Made by a program: the position numbers and the translations under genes
In this document: positions 37,561-49,704 of the stretch, piece by piece
How positions within the stretch are numbered: position 1 is the stretch's first letter
Layout of the letters: every line of letters starts with the position of its first letter
Source: Loxodes magnus
Taxonomy: Eukaryota > Ciliophora > Karyorelictea > Loxodida > Loxodidae
Assembly (NCBI GenBank): GCA_946699065.1
Contig: CAMPDV010000430.1
Span: 186,001-250,000, forward strand
Length of the DNA stretch: 64,000 nt
Reading direction: 5' to 3'
Notes under the pieces: generated by a model
Databases searched by the model: none
What the model saw: only the letters and a program-made list of their open reading frames with translations
What the model was told of the DNA's origin: nothing

Positions 37561-40130
37561 CACAATCTTCTATGTTCTTCAGCTATATCCCTAATTAGAC
37601 TTCTTTCGAGAACTAGACCAAAGCTATCAAGCAGAAACAGTTTTAAACTAAATGTTCAACCTAAAAATCTTCCGTTTTTAAAATTTATTACTAATAATTT
37701 AAGAACTGGATATAAATATGAAACAGAATGGAGTTTTTAGTCAAAGTTCTTCTTTCAATTTTTAGGTTTTTCAATTATATCAAGACAAAAATTTTAGAAC
37801 TAAACACTAGCTCTCAAGTGAAATGGAGTCTATGCAATAAGTTGTACTTTCATTCTTTAAGTACTTACGCTAATTCGTAACTCAGACGTATTTTGAGAAA
37901 AAGGACAGAGCAATCTAGAAAATGGATTCCAAACTTAAATTCTTCTTAACGTATTGAAGTTCTTAAGCTTATCATTTATCCAGACATTTTTTGAAAACTT
38001 TATCAGAGCATTTAACGATAAACGGATTCCAAACTTAAGTTTCTCTTACAGTCTTTTAGTACTTAGCGTTTTCGATTCTCAGTTCAAATTTGGAGAATTT
38101 GATCAGAGCTTACAATGATTAACGTATTCTAAACTTAAAGTTCATCTTATAGATTTTTAGAATTTAAGCACTTTGCATATTGAAATTAAATTTAAGGAAA
38201 AGATCCGAGCACGAAAGATAACGGATTCCAAATTTAAGTTTCTCTTAGAGACTTATTTTTCATTTCTTAACATCAGCAAACTTTTTTGGTGAAATTAATC
38301 AGAGTTTTTAACGATAAACAGATTTTAAACTTAAGTTTCTCTTCAAGTTTTTTAGTATTTCAGCACTTTCGATATTCATATATAGATTTGGAAAGAGATC
38401 CGAGCACGTAATGTTAACGGATTCCAAACTTAAAGTTCTTCTTACAGTTTTATAGTTCTTAAGTTTTATATCTTACATGTCTCTTTTTATTTAAAAAGAT
38501 TAGAGCTCTCAAGGATAACGGATTGCAAACTTAAAGTTCTTCTTACAGTCTATTGTTCTTAAGTTTTATCTCAGCAAACTTTTATGGAGAACTTGATCAG
38601 GGAACTCATTGATTAACGTATTCCAAACTTAAAGTTCTTCTTACAATATTATAGTTCCCAAGCTTTACATCTTACCTGTCTCTTTTTTAGAATTTAATTA
38701 GAGCTCTCAAGGATTAACGGATTCGATTCTTATAGTTCTTCTTACAGTCTTGAAGTTCTTAAACTTTAACTTTACCCAGACTTTTTTGGAGATCTTGATC
38801 AATACTCTCAAGATTTAACGGATTCCAAACTTAAAGTTTCTCTTACAGTTTTTTGCGTATTTCAGCTATATGTTTGTCAGATTTATTTAGATTTAATGTC
38901 GAACGCACGAATATCTGTGTCTTAACTCAAAGATTTATTTCAGTACTTTAACATCATTAGCTTTTTCGATACTTTTAATTTTTGAAACTAGTTCAGATCT
39001 CTAAAATATATCGGATTCTTTGCTTAAAGTCCTTTTTTTAGTTTTTAATTTCTTAAGTTTTACCTCTATCATACTCTTTTTATAATTAGATCAGAATTAT
39101 TAAGTATTTCTGTTTCTATCCACAAAAATCTTATTTCAGTTTTTTAAGATCTTCAGCTTTAACGTAACTCTGAATTGCTTTATAAACTATTTCAGAGCTC
39201 AAAAAATATCGGAGTCTTCTCTCAGATTTTCTATTTCCGTAGTTTAACTTCATCATCTTTTCGATATTCAGACTAATTTTAAGAACTAGATAAGAGCTCT
39301 AAAGTATATCTGAGTCTTTACTTAAATTCTGCAGTTTTAATAGTTGGTCAGCAATATGTTAATCAGACTTATTTTCATACTGTGAAAGGTTTTAAAGAGA
39401 ATCGAAGTCTTCGCTCAAAGATGTTATATCAGTATTTTAACTTCATCAGCTTTTCGATACTCAGACTTATTTAGAGAACTAGATCAGAGTTCTTAAGATG
39501 AGTAGATACTAAATTCAAAGTTGTAATTTCAGTCTTTTGACTTCTTCATTTTTTCGATGCTCAGATTTTTTAATTATTTGAGTATGCTCTTAAGTAGAAC
39601 GGAATCTTATATCAACTTCTACTTTCAAACCTTTCAGATTTTCAAACTTTTTTAGATTTTAGTCTTATTTTGAGAACTAGATTAGAGCACTCGATTATAA
39701 CTAAGTCTTAACTATAAGTTCTTATTTCAGTCTTTTTACTTCTTCAGCTTTTTGATACTTAGACTTCGTTTGAGAACTAGATCAGAGCTCTCAAGTATTT
39801 AGTAGTCATAACTCAACTTCTACTTTCAGACTTTTCAGATTTATTAATACTTAGACTTATTTTGAGAGTTAGTTCATAGATCTCACGCTGAACGGAGTTT
39901 TGACTAGAAGTTCTAGTTTCTGCTCTTTTCTAAAGTATTTCTAGAGAGCTTTAACTATCTTTCCTTTTTCTTTTGATTCATGAATATAGTCTTAGAAGCT
40001 AGTTTTGCTGTCTTATTTCTTTTATAATAGCAACTTTCTTGTTTAGCATCAGGTTAAATACATTCAGAAATAGCTCCTTAGATTAAGCTGAAATACTCGT
40101 GAAAAATCCACCTGGAAAAGACTGGCTGGA
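37561..40130 (-). pseudogene. partial paralogue of the TRIM-like coiled-coil protein
   Basis: The right half (38890-39960) matches the coiled-coil tract of the TRIM-like gene closely, and the encoded sequence agrees (e.g. KYQKAEEVKRLKQELIVK). The left half (37561-38880) holds more diverged units of about 110 bp, marked by recurring ggattccaaacttaaagtt. No RING or B-box is found to the right of 39960, where reading gives VKALQKYFRKEQ and then unrelated sequence. The knuckle end is not seen either. It is therefore a truncated duplicate, or a repeat gene that never had those domains. Confidence 0.55.
38890..39960 (-). repeat. coiled-coil repeat tract, copy 2
   Basis: Closely matches 21640-22790, with scattered substitutions and a few small indels. 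A segmental duplication about 17 kb away in the same orientation. Confidence 0.85.
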
Positions 40131-41009
40131 GTATTCAAACCTTTTGGCAAGGAAACCAACCAATGCAAGCTAATTAACTCCTTCTCTTGTCGAACACACT
40201 TAGGTTAGAAAAGAGATCTGATAATACACAACAAGAAATATTGATATAAAAGCTCTACTTGATACATAATAAAAATAATAAGTCTTAATCTAGCGTCTTA
40301 ACTCTTTCTTAATTATAACAGTAAATAAATGCTTTATTAGTAAATTTAGATATATAAACTGAAATAAAAAGGCTAATATATAAGTAAAAAAATTTAAAAA
40401 ATATATTTAAGGTTGTTATTAAGAGAACAGAAGATTAACAATTTATAAAGTAAGTTATAACCAGTTTTAAAACTCACCTTTACTTTAAAATATCCCTAAA
40501 TCGAAGGGTTGGAAATTAGAAAGAAAATTTAGTTAAAACTATTTTAAAATGTTAGATACTGAATTTTCGGGTAAAAAGCTAAAGCATTTCGAGTTAAAGA
40601 AAAGAGTATTGGGATTGAAAAGTAAATCTAAATGAAGGCAAGATTTGAGAGTTAAGTCGATTGTTAATTAAATTGAGCTATGCAATTAAAATATAGGGAT
40701 TAAAATTGTTAGAATTAAAATCAAATGTTAGAAGTGATATTTATTATTAAATGAAATATGGTTGTTAAAAGTGAAAAAAGTTAATCATTTTTATGAATAA
40801 ATTTACAAAATGACAAATGTCATACTTAAATATCTAAAAAAAGTATTAATAAATCATGATAAAAACAATCTTGTAATTAACTACTTTTATAAAAGCATTT
40901 TAAACACTTTTTAAAAGAGATAAAAACATTTTTAGTGTCTTAAATCATATTATAAATAAATGTGATTTAGGTAAATAAATAAAATATGTTAATATAAATA
41001 TATTAAAAA
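40131..41009. other. spacer upstream of the complete LINE
   Basis: AT-rich, no domain recognised. It should contain the LINE insertion site; no direct repeat matching the 3' flank was found. Confidence 0.45.
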
Positions 41010-41122
41010 ATGATTAGCTGCAAGAAGGGTTTTATACCACCTCCTCAGAGTAGGAGAAAAAATCTGAAGCACTTTCTTTTACCACGTCTTTGCTTTAATT
41101 ATTTCAACCTTCTTTATTATTC

Positions 41123-42148
41123 ATGGAAACCAGACTTATAATACAAGACCTCAGATTACGCAGGACCAAACTAACTGACCGAACGAACACGAAATAATAG
41201 AATAATAAAAAAAATAGCAATATACCCATGATTGGTCGAACTTTACTAAAAGGAGGAGCACAAAATAAGAAAGGAATGTGGCAAAAAAAGTAAACAACCT
41301 AAGTAATAATTTAACAAAAGAATGAACAACTCATTTCAGCCAACGTCCCCGAAGAATAAATGTAAAGGGTCTACTAAAATGCCTATGATGATTTATCAGA
41401 AATGGTGGCCGCAATTTACTTTAACCATTACTTGGAAAACACTGATTTAGTAGAGAAAAAGGCCAAAGACTAAGAAGTTATACAAGTGTTTAGAAATCAA
41501 ATATGGAAGGATTACGGACAAGCAGTGGCGAAGTTCATAGTGAAATAAAACGGAATTGTATACTTGGTATTTAACAATGAAGAAAGATACTAACATTTCA
41601 CTTAATTCAGGGAATGAACGTTCAAAGGAGTTAGAATTCCTATCTAAGCTAGAAACTAATTGGAATATTTTGACATTCATAACTACCCAATTTACTTCAT
41701 AATTAACGAATACTCAAATATGAAGGAAGTAATGGAAATAATAAGATAATATGGAAAATCAAGAGGAGAGATATAGCATACATATCCAAACACAACAATG
41801 CTAACAGGGAGCAGTGTAGTCTACCTAGATTTAAAGGATGCAGACGAAGCAAAGATGATACCAGAAGTAATAGATTTGAATGGAAACAAAATGAGAATAT
41901 AACACCTAGTAAATTTTATCTGCTGCCTATGTAAAGTGAAAGGGCACACAGACCAGCAATGCAGAAGGGTAGAACCAGCAAAAAGGAAAAAGCTACATAC
42001 AAGAGAATTAGAGATGCTTGAAGGAGAAGTTATTTTAACAATAAACAAACCAGATTTTGAAGCAAATCAAGCAAATAAGAGGATAAATGGAGAAGAAAAA
42101 TAAATGATTATAGAGGAATCAAGGGAAGAAGAGAAGGAAATAAAATGA
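41123..42148 (+). CDS. LINE ORF1 protein (RNA-binding, CCHC knuckle)
   Basis: In frame from METRLIIQDLRLRRTKL at 41123 to a TGA at 42146-42148, 341 residues; the same frame is readable upstream from about 41020 (FYTTSSEQEKK). The middle has an RRM-like alternation (VAKFIVKQNGIVYLVFNNEE, then NYPIYFIINEYSNMKEVMEI) and the end has a knuckle, CCLCKVKGHTDQQC, near residue 280. Element ORF1s of this kind coat the RNA. The ATG at 41010 is in a different frame (KKGFIPPPQSRR). The terminal TGA could be Trp, in which case ORF1 continues in the same frame into the endonuclease. Confidence 0.85.
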
Positions 42149-43605
42149 GGAGAATAGAAAAATAATTAAAACAACTAAACAATTAAATAATAAAAAGTTT
42201 TTTATGCTTAAAGAATAAATAAAAATTATTTTTCATCAAAATGGAATTGGACATATGTAAGACAGAGGGATAGAGAAATGTTCAAATAATTAAATAAAAT
42301 AGAAAACAATCAACTAAATAATAAGATATACCATAAAGCAAATTAGAGAAAAGGATAGGATAGGTGATGGTAAAAACGCTAAACTCTAACAAAAGAAATA
42401 AGAAATAAACAAAATAGTATAATGGAGTATGTCAGGAAAAACGTAAATAAAGCAAAAAAGCAAAAAGAAATAGAACAAACTCAAGAAGAAAAAGAATAAG
42501 ATGCAAGATAAAAGTGAGAAGAAAGAAGTAAATTGAAGCAAACTTCAATGAGAATGTACTATGCTAAGAAACCGATAAACAAAAATGAACAATTATCCGA
42601 CTTCAACTAATAGGAAAAGGAAAAAGAAGAAGATTAGAATAGATAAGAAGAAGGAAAAGGTAGATAATAAGATGAAAAAGATAAAAAAGGGGAAAGAACT
42701 AATAAAGAAAATAATATGGAAGCATAGAATGATAGATAAGAAGAAGAAAAGGTGGAGAAGGAAGATGAATAAAAAGAAGAATAAGGTGAAGAGGAAGTAG
42801 AGGGAATGAGTGTAAAAAAAGATTAAGAATAAGTCATAAAAATAGGGACAGCAAATGTTAGGGGAGTAAGAAGTGCAAAAGAGGCACTAGCCAAATTCAT
42901 GACTCAAAAAAGTATCCACATAATGGCAATATAAGAAATTTAGATTGAAGACTAAAAAGATATGTGTAATATAGCAGGATATAAAAACTTAATAAATGTG
43001 GGATCAAAAAAAGGAAAAGGAGTAGCATTCTATATTAGAAACGACATATGTAAGGAGATCAGAGAGATATAGAATGAAGTAAACCAAATGACGCTCTTTG
43101 GAGGAGCGAGAGTAATGGCAATAGAAATAATGAAATAATTAGCAGTAATAAATGTCTACGCTCTTGTTGCAAATAACAACGAACATTATGAGCCTTTCTA
43201 TAATTTAGTGAATGAATTTAAACTATAAGCAATAGAAAAAGGACTTAATATAATGATAATAGGAGACTGAAATGCGCACATAGAAAAATGACCGCCAAAG
43301 AAAACAAACTCAGCAGGAAAGAGAATGGCACAGTTTATGGAACAGAATAATTTAATATGCCTAGACCCAACTGAAATAGGTACCTTTATTCACTAAAACA
43401 ATGAGTATAAAATAGATTACTTTTTAATCGAAGAGAGAATGAGAGAAAAGGTGATAAAAAGTGATTTTTATTACTCATACGTAATAGGAGACCATAGGCC
43501 TGGTATTATATAGGTAAAGATGGGTAAAGAAGTAAGAAAGCCATAAAAGATAGCAAAAATAAACTACCTACTATTAAAGAAAAAAGAGATAAAAATTTGA
43601 AAGAT
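42149..43605 (+). CDS. LINE ORF2, N-terminal linker and APE-type endonuclease
   Basis: Same frame as ORF1. A charged Glu/Lys/Gln linker (42149-42830) leads to IGTANVRG, the start of an exonuclease-endonuclease-phosphatase domain. GDWNAHIEKW near 43262 and IGDHRPG near 43490 are the catalytic Asp/Asn/His signatures; in GDWNAH the Trp is TGA where relatives have Phe or Trp. The enzyme nicks target DNA for target-primed reverse transcription. The frame is lost near 43605, beyond which coding moves to other frames. Confidence 0.85.
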
Positions 43606-46418
43606 TTATACAAGAAAATCTCTAAGAAGAAGAAATTGATAACCTAAACGGCACATAGACTTATAAATGATGAAAGAAAAAGATATAAGAAGGAGTTTAA
43701 ATGGTATGTGGAAAATTTAAAACATAAAACTTTAAGATATATAAATATTCAGAAACAACAAAATAGTGTAATAAAATCTTTAGAAAATGCAGCAAACGAT
43801 TAAAATAAAGGGTAAAGAACAGAGTAAAAATAAATGAAAATCAATAAAACGAGAATCAAAGAGAATACCAAAGAGTAAGATAAGAATACATTTAATCAAG
43901 AAAAAAAGATAAAATAAACTAACTAAACCTATTTATGGACAATGTAAATAAAGGAAGTCTAACAGATATGTGGAAGAAACTAAAAAATTTACTTAATAGA
44001 AAAAATAATTAATGAGTACCCTTATTAAAAGAAGATGTTAATACTTTCAGGGATGAATGATAGAAACTGTATGAAGATGGCAATAATACGCTACCAACTA
44101 AATTCTTAAACAAGAGATAAATAGTGGTAAACGAATATGAAATTTGAGAAATCATCAACTAATTGGCGAAATGAAAAACAGCAGGACCTGATGAAATACA
44201 AGTAGGCACAATATTAGCAGGCGGGAAAGAACTAGCAGAAGTAACATGTAAAATGATAGTTAAGATGATTTAAGAGGGAGTAATACCTTAAGAGATGAAA
44301 TAATAATACATAATATTAATACACAAAAAAGGAGGACAGATGGACACGATGAATTATAAACCAATCTCTTTACTGAATCATGCTTTAAAAATAGTAGATG
44401 CATGAATTTTCTAGCAACTATAAGGATATCTGCATAATGATGAAAGCGAATATTAATATGGCTTTAAAAAAGGAAAATCATGCTCACTATAAATTTTCAA
44501 CCTAAGAACAGTATAGGAATGTTCAATACGGAACAAAAAAGATGTTTTCGTAATATTTGTTGATATTAAAAAAGCGTACGACTCGGTGCAAAGAAAAGAT
44601 ATATGATAAATCCTAAACGATCTAAAAGTACCGGAATAGATAATTAAACTCCTAGCAAACTTCTACTGTGAAGAAGAAATTAAACTTAAAATCAATGAAC
44701 AAATAGAAATCATTCGCGACAAATAAAGGACTAAAACAGGGAATCATAACGTCGCCAAGACTATTTAACTTAATAATAGCAAAACTCCTCCATAGCTTGG
44801 AAGATTAAAAGCTAGGAATTACGATAGACTTTAAAAACGAAGAGGGATGAACACAAGAAATATATGCAGGATGTTTTGCATATGCAGATGACCTAGCCTT
44901 AATAAGTGAATGAGAGCAATTAGAGGAAGTAATTAAAAATTTAACCTCATGGGCAGAAAAATACAAACTGGAAATTGCAGATAAAACAAAATGAATGATA
45001 TGAAAAGCAGCAGAAAATAGAAACTGAGAAAATATAGGCAATACTATTGAGGTGGGAAATTTAAGAATCGAAAGAGTAACGTCCTTTTAGTACTTAGGAC
45101 ATATAATAGAAGAGACCATCAGCTTTGAAAAACACATGGAGAACAGACTAGAAGCAGCATAAAAGATGTAAACATGAATACTGGGTAAAATAACAATGAA
45201 TAAGGGATTAACAACATATAATGCAGGAATAATGATAAAAACGTTCGTAAGCTCAGTATTCAGCTATGGGACAGAAGTTATCCCATATTGTGAATAATTT
45301 ATAGGAAAATAAGTGATGGAACAATTAGAAATAATATAGAGAAGATCTTTACGAGCAATCATAGATGCCCCTTTCTAAGTGTAAAATGAGATGCTAGAAT
45401 ACGAGTTACAGTTTATGAAATTTAAACATTACCTATGGCAGAAAACGCTGAGATTAAGAGGCAGACTAATAGGTAACTAAGGAAAAACAGTAGATGGATT
45501 AATGTTCGACCTAAGTAAAGAAGAGAACTTTATATTTGAACAAGACTGCACGACAATAAAATTAGAATTAAAAATTGAAGACAAAAATATATTTATAGAT
45601 GATGGTAATAATAATCAAAAAGGGAAGAAAAACATTAATCGGGCAATTTGAAAACATAGAGTATACGTAGAAGATAGAGAAAGAATGGAGTAAATGATAA
45701 CAACTCTACAGTATAGAAAAACATGATTTGATGAATATGTAGTAGGACCACCCAACTACCTGAGATACAATAGAAAAGAAGAAATATGCTACATATTTAG
45801 AATAAGAACGAGATTTAATGCGAGCCAGGATTGTTTAAAAGAAAGACACCTAGTAGTGACAAGCAAATGCCCTTTCTGTAATGATGCAAGAGAAAACGTA
45901 AGACATATCATAGAAAAATGCTCAGAATACAAAGAAAGTAGATAAATATGTATTTGAAAGTTAAGAAAAATAGGAGTAGAGAGACAAGGAATGGAACTAT
46001 TTGATATAATATGAGCTACGGCAAAATTCGAAAAATTCATTAGAACCTAAGAAGAGCAAAAAAGAGCTAAAACTGACTTGATAATAAAAGATTATATCAA
46101 AAGCATATTAGAAAAAAAGGATACTTAGAAAAGAAAATTGAATGAAAAAAAGAAATAGGAAAATATTATAGAGCAGGAAAAGGATAATTTTTATGAGTTT
46201 ATAAAAGCTTGATTAAGAAGAAAATAATTAGAAACGAAAATTAGCAAAGTATGTAAGAAAAAATAATGGACGCTTGTAACAAAGAATCAATAAAACGTAG
46301 ATAGATAGAAGACAGAAGAACAAGAGATAATGAAGAAGAAAATGATGAAGATATGGAACTAATAAGATAAGAATTTTTATTACCTGAAGGCTTACTTGAA
46401 GAAATAGACATGTATTGA
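43606..46418 (+). CDS. LINE ORF2, reverse transcriptase and C-terminal zinc region
   Basis: Split over frames in this copy. Motifs seen: ILIHKKGG and PISLLNHALKIVD (RT 1-2), FVDIKKAYDSV near 44560 (RT A), KQGIITSPRLFN near 44740 (RT B), CFAYADDLALIS near 44875 (RT C catalytic Asp pair), FQYLGHIIE (RT E), then CPFCNDARENVRHIIEKC near 45870, the C-x2-C...H-x4-C zinc site common at LINE C-termini. It ends LLEEIDMY with a TGA at 46416-46418. Many Trp are TGA (KTK-W-MI-W-KA). Copies DNA from element RNA at the nicked target. Confidence 0.9.
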
Positions 46419-46430
46419 AACATTTATTAA

Positions 46431-46463
46431 AGAGCTGCGCACCAACGAGGTGCTACGCGCTCT
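46431..46463 (+). promoter_or_regulatory. LINE 3'-end hairpin
   Basis: agagctgcgcacc and ggtgctacgcgctct pair around the loop aacga, with small internal mismatches (agagc/gctct, gcg/cgc, gcacc/ggtgc). It lies 12 bases past the ORF2 stop and just before the tail, and is strikingly GC-rich for this genome. Such 3' stem-loops are what some LINE reverse transcriptases recognise. Confidence 0.8.
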
Positions 46464-46485
46464 ATAATCAAATTTATTTATTTAT

Positions 46486-46768
46486 ATCTCCATTTTTTTA
46501 TGAATGTTTCAACTATTTTTAAAAATATGTAACAAAATAATATCTATTATCTTTATTAAAATTTTATATCTTTAGTAAATATAAAAGACTTTAAGAAATA
46601 CTAAAATATATAAATTCTATTTTAGCAAAAATTAATATAATTTATAAAAAACAGCTTATTAATGCTTAGGCAATCATTCCTTTATATATAATATTTATAA
46701 TATTGATAAATAAAGTTATTGAATGCTATTTATACTTACTTATTTTATTAATTATAAGTATATTAAAG
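46486..46768. other. AT-rich spacer
   Basis: Between the LINE tail and the C-terminus of the minus-strand RING-H2 gene. Nothing recognised. Confidence 0.5.
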
Positions 46769-48025
46769 TTATACTTGATTAATGGAAATATCGACACTCA
46801 CGTTTACCTGCAGAGAATAATTATTAGCATCGAACGTTATTTCACTGTTTACTAGTTGGCTTTCATTCTTTTTATCTTAACTGTCATATTCTAAATAATC
46901 TCTTCTGCATATGCAACATTTGGTGTTTATTTTAAATCAATAATCTATACACTCTTTATGATAGTAATGATTGCATGGAAGTTTTCTTAATAAATCTTGG
47001 TTTTTAAAATTACATAAGCAAATGGAGCAAGCTATATCAGTAAAATTAGAATAATTGACTACTGCATTGTAATTTAGAATAGGAAACTTTTCTTATAACA
47101 TAAGTTTAGATATTTATTAGTTATTAGTTTACTCTTAGCGTTATGCATAAATTCTCTATGAAGTACGAATAATCCTCTTACATATCTTTTAAAGGCAGAA
47201 GGTTACTAATATCATATTAAAAATAACAGCTCCTATAATGCATCACATCACTATGTTCAATTCATCTTTACTTTGAACTTCTAACTTTATCGATAAGTTC
47301 AGTTATGAGTTCGTCTCCTTTATAAGTTTGAAATATCAAAGACCATCAGTAAATTTATAAGTAGTAGTTATATTAGAAGTAGCTGTTATCATTTTTTAAT
47401 AGTTCTATTCAGTAGGTAAAATAGAATTTCCATAGCTTTCATGCTTTATTAGTATTATAATCTTTTGCTAGGTTTTTATTTTTATTTAATTTGCATTACT
47501 TAAGAGATAACTATACAGTCACTAAGTCTAAGAAGAATTATCTATAATATTAAATCATTCTCCTATACCTATTTCAGTTCCTTAGATACTACAGTCGTTA
47601 CCTATTCATGGATTTCTACACTAGCATCTGCAGTTTTTATCACAAAAGCCATTGCTATTACAACTTTTAGGACATCTTTAAGATATTGAATAGATGAAAG
47701 TTAGGTTATATATCAAAGGTTGTTATATATCATAATTGATAATGCTCATAGATCAATTCGAAGTAGAGGCATTCAAGGCTATAAATTAGTATTTCCTATG
47801 CTAATTAACTGCATCTCAGTCAGTTATTGGATCTTACTAAATTTAATTAGAACTAGTAGGATATAAAGTCATAGAGCAATTCCAACTACTACTAATGATA
47901 TCCATCTATATAGTTAAATAGTTATACTATTCAAAAATTTGCTAGAAGCTGTTATAAGGAGACAAAATAAAACTATTAATAGAGAACTATTATTAATACT
48001 AATAGTAGGTAAATTTATACTCCAT
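46769..48025 (-). CDS. EGF-like, transmembrane, RING-H2 protein (putative membrane E3 ubiquitin ligase)
   Basis: One frame carries an extracellular-type region (FIALNASTSNWSMSII), an EGF-like Cys cluster (CPKSCNSNGFC, then CRCQCRNPWIGNDC), a transmembrane helix (IVMWCIIGAVIFNMILVTF) with a basic flank, and near the C-terminus a RING-H2: CSICLC, LPCNHYYHKECIDYWF, CCIC. The conserved RING Trp is a TGA at 46939-46937. The layout resembles PA-TM-RING or Goliath-type ligases with an EGF module as ectodomain. The ATG at 48025 is provisional: a hydrophobic signal-like segment (LLIVLFCLLITASSK) sits in another frame nearby, so a 5' intron is possible. No TGA ends the frame; I end at TAA 46771-46769. 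Confidence 0.8.
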
Positions 48026-49704
48026 ATTCTGAAGATATTCTGCTTAAATAGCTTCTACAATTATAGCAATAAGGAGTAGAAGCTTAAGCATTTATTAACT
48101 TTTATTTTCTTACAGCTCTAAATTTATAAATGAGTTAACACATAAAAAATACGAAAACTTCGTGTTTATTATATATTTACGTGTTAAAGAATAAAAATTA
48201 AATAGGTAGAAAAACTAACCTAATTTATGTTGAATAAGTGTTTACTTAAATTAAAAATTAAATTAAGCATAAATAATTAGTTGTATTAAAGCTAGATTGC
48301 TAAATTAATATTCTTAGCCAATTTAATTATTCAAGCATTTAAATATATTATATTTATAAAGATTAAGATTATAAATTAATAGAAAGAGTAATTGGATAAT
48401 TGATTGAGTAGTGGTAATGCTCTTCTACTATTTTAGAAATATATAAGGACAATCTAAATAAAAGAAAAGCATTGCTTATTATATTAGTTTAAAGTTAGAA
48501 ACTAAAATGTATATTTAGCTAAGAAGTATTAGTTATACAAGAATTATAATTTATTCTTAAATACTCTAGATATATTTAAAAGATGTAGATATAGAATAAA
48601 TAATGATGATGATATATTTAAACTATTATATATAAGAAGTGATGGAAAGAGATAAAAAGGTGATAATTGAGAGATAAATAGATGTAATGAAGTAAAAGAA
48701 ACAGGATAATTATATATATCCCATTACTTGCTTCTCTGCTTATTGAAATGTTTTATAAAATATTATTAGATTAATTTTATTATAATTTTATCATTATAAA
48801 AGACTGAAAATAAATTAATATAAATATATAATTAGTATTAAAATTATAAATATTATATATATTATATTATAAAAATAAGCTATAAATAACCAGAAATCTA
48901 TTCTATCTATATCTAAATAATATAATAATAAATTTTAGCAAGCTTAAATGAAAAGAACTAACTATAAAAATTAGAGAGCAACTTTATCTTTATAATTTAA
49001 CCTAATAATTTTATTTTAGAATGTAAATATAATTTAAATTTTTAGGGAAATATTATTAAACTTTTGGTTTATTTTACTAAAATAAGCATAGTATTATATG
49101 ATATTGATATATCTTATAAAAGAGTATAGATTCACTTTCATGTAATCAATAATCTTTTATAAGATAGTATGAATATATTATTTAAAAATTATTTTTAATA
49201 GAAGGAACTTTAAAAATTTTAACCAAAACTAAAAGTTGAATGTTTAGAATATTAATATAATTATATTTTAATACATAAAAACTATCAGATAAATATAGTT
49301 ATATAAATATCTAATAAATAGAGTATAAATTTAAAAATTAATTAAAAACTGTATAATGTAGCTGCATAAGTAAATTACTCTTTCTAATGTAAAGTTTTAT
49401 CTAAATATATGTATCATTAAGTTTATTTTAAGTATTAATAATTTATAGCTATATAGCTTAATTAATATACAGTTTAATATATTTAATCATAATTAGGAAC
49501 TAAAAAATATAATTCCTTTTAAAATAGCTTAGAGGAAAAGACTTTTTAATATACTATTTGTTTATATTTAGATAAACTGAATTTCTTAGTAATTAAGAAA
49601 GAATTATTAAATGAATAGGTTTGCTTATATTTATCTTAATAATAACTAAATTGGTACTTTTACTTTATAGATTCTTTCTATCAAATTAATTAAAAATAAA
49701 ATAT
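48026..49704. other. AT-rich tract, nothing recognised
   Basis: No domain or repeat identified between the RING-H2 gene and the tRNA. Confidence 0.5.

Larger units (their letters stand above)
41010..46485 (+). mobile_element. near full-length APE-type non-LTR retrotransposon (LINE)
   Basis: Contains in order: the shared 5' leader (caagaagg...accacctcctcag), ORF1 with a CCHC knuckle, an acidic linker, an APE-type endonuclease, a reverse transcriptase with AYADD, a C-terminal zinc site, a 3' hairpin and an (attt)n-like tail. About 5.5 kb, typical for the class. A second copy starts at 63063 and is almost identical over its 938 visible bases, so the family has moved recently. This copy has at least three frame changes between endonuclease and palm (near 43.6, 43.9 and 44.7 kb), so it is probably inactive. 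No clear target-site duplication. Confidence 0.93.

Noticed and set aside
37561-40130. Plus-strand reading of the coiled-coil repeat tract
   Set aside because: It also gives repeated protein-like units, but the homologous tract at 21.6-22.8 kb is tied in frame to RING and B-box on the minus strand.
41447-42048. Minus-strand open frames inside the LINE
   Set aside because: They are antisense to ORF1, whose plus-strand frame has a knuckle and is repeated at 63.5 kb.
42585-42800. Lysine-rich open frame
   Set aside because: An off-frame reading of the acidic linker between LINE ORF1 and the endonuclease; the real frame is Glu/Gln/Lys-rich and continuous with both domains.
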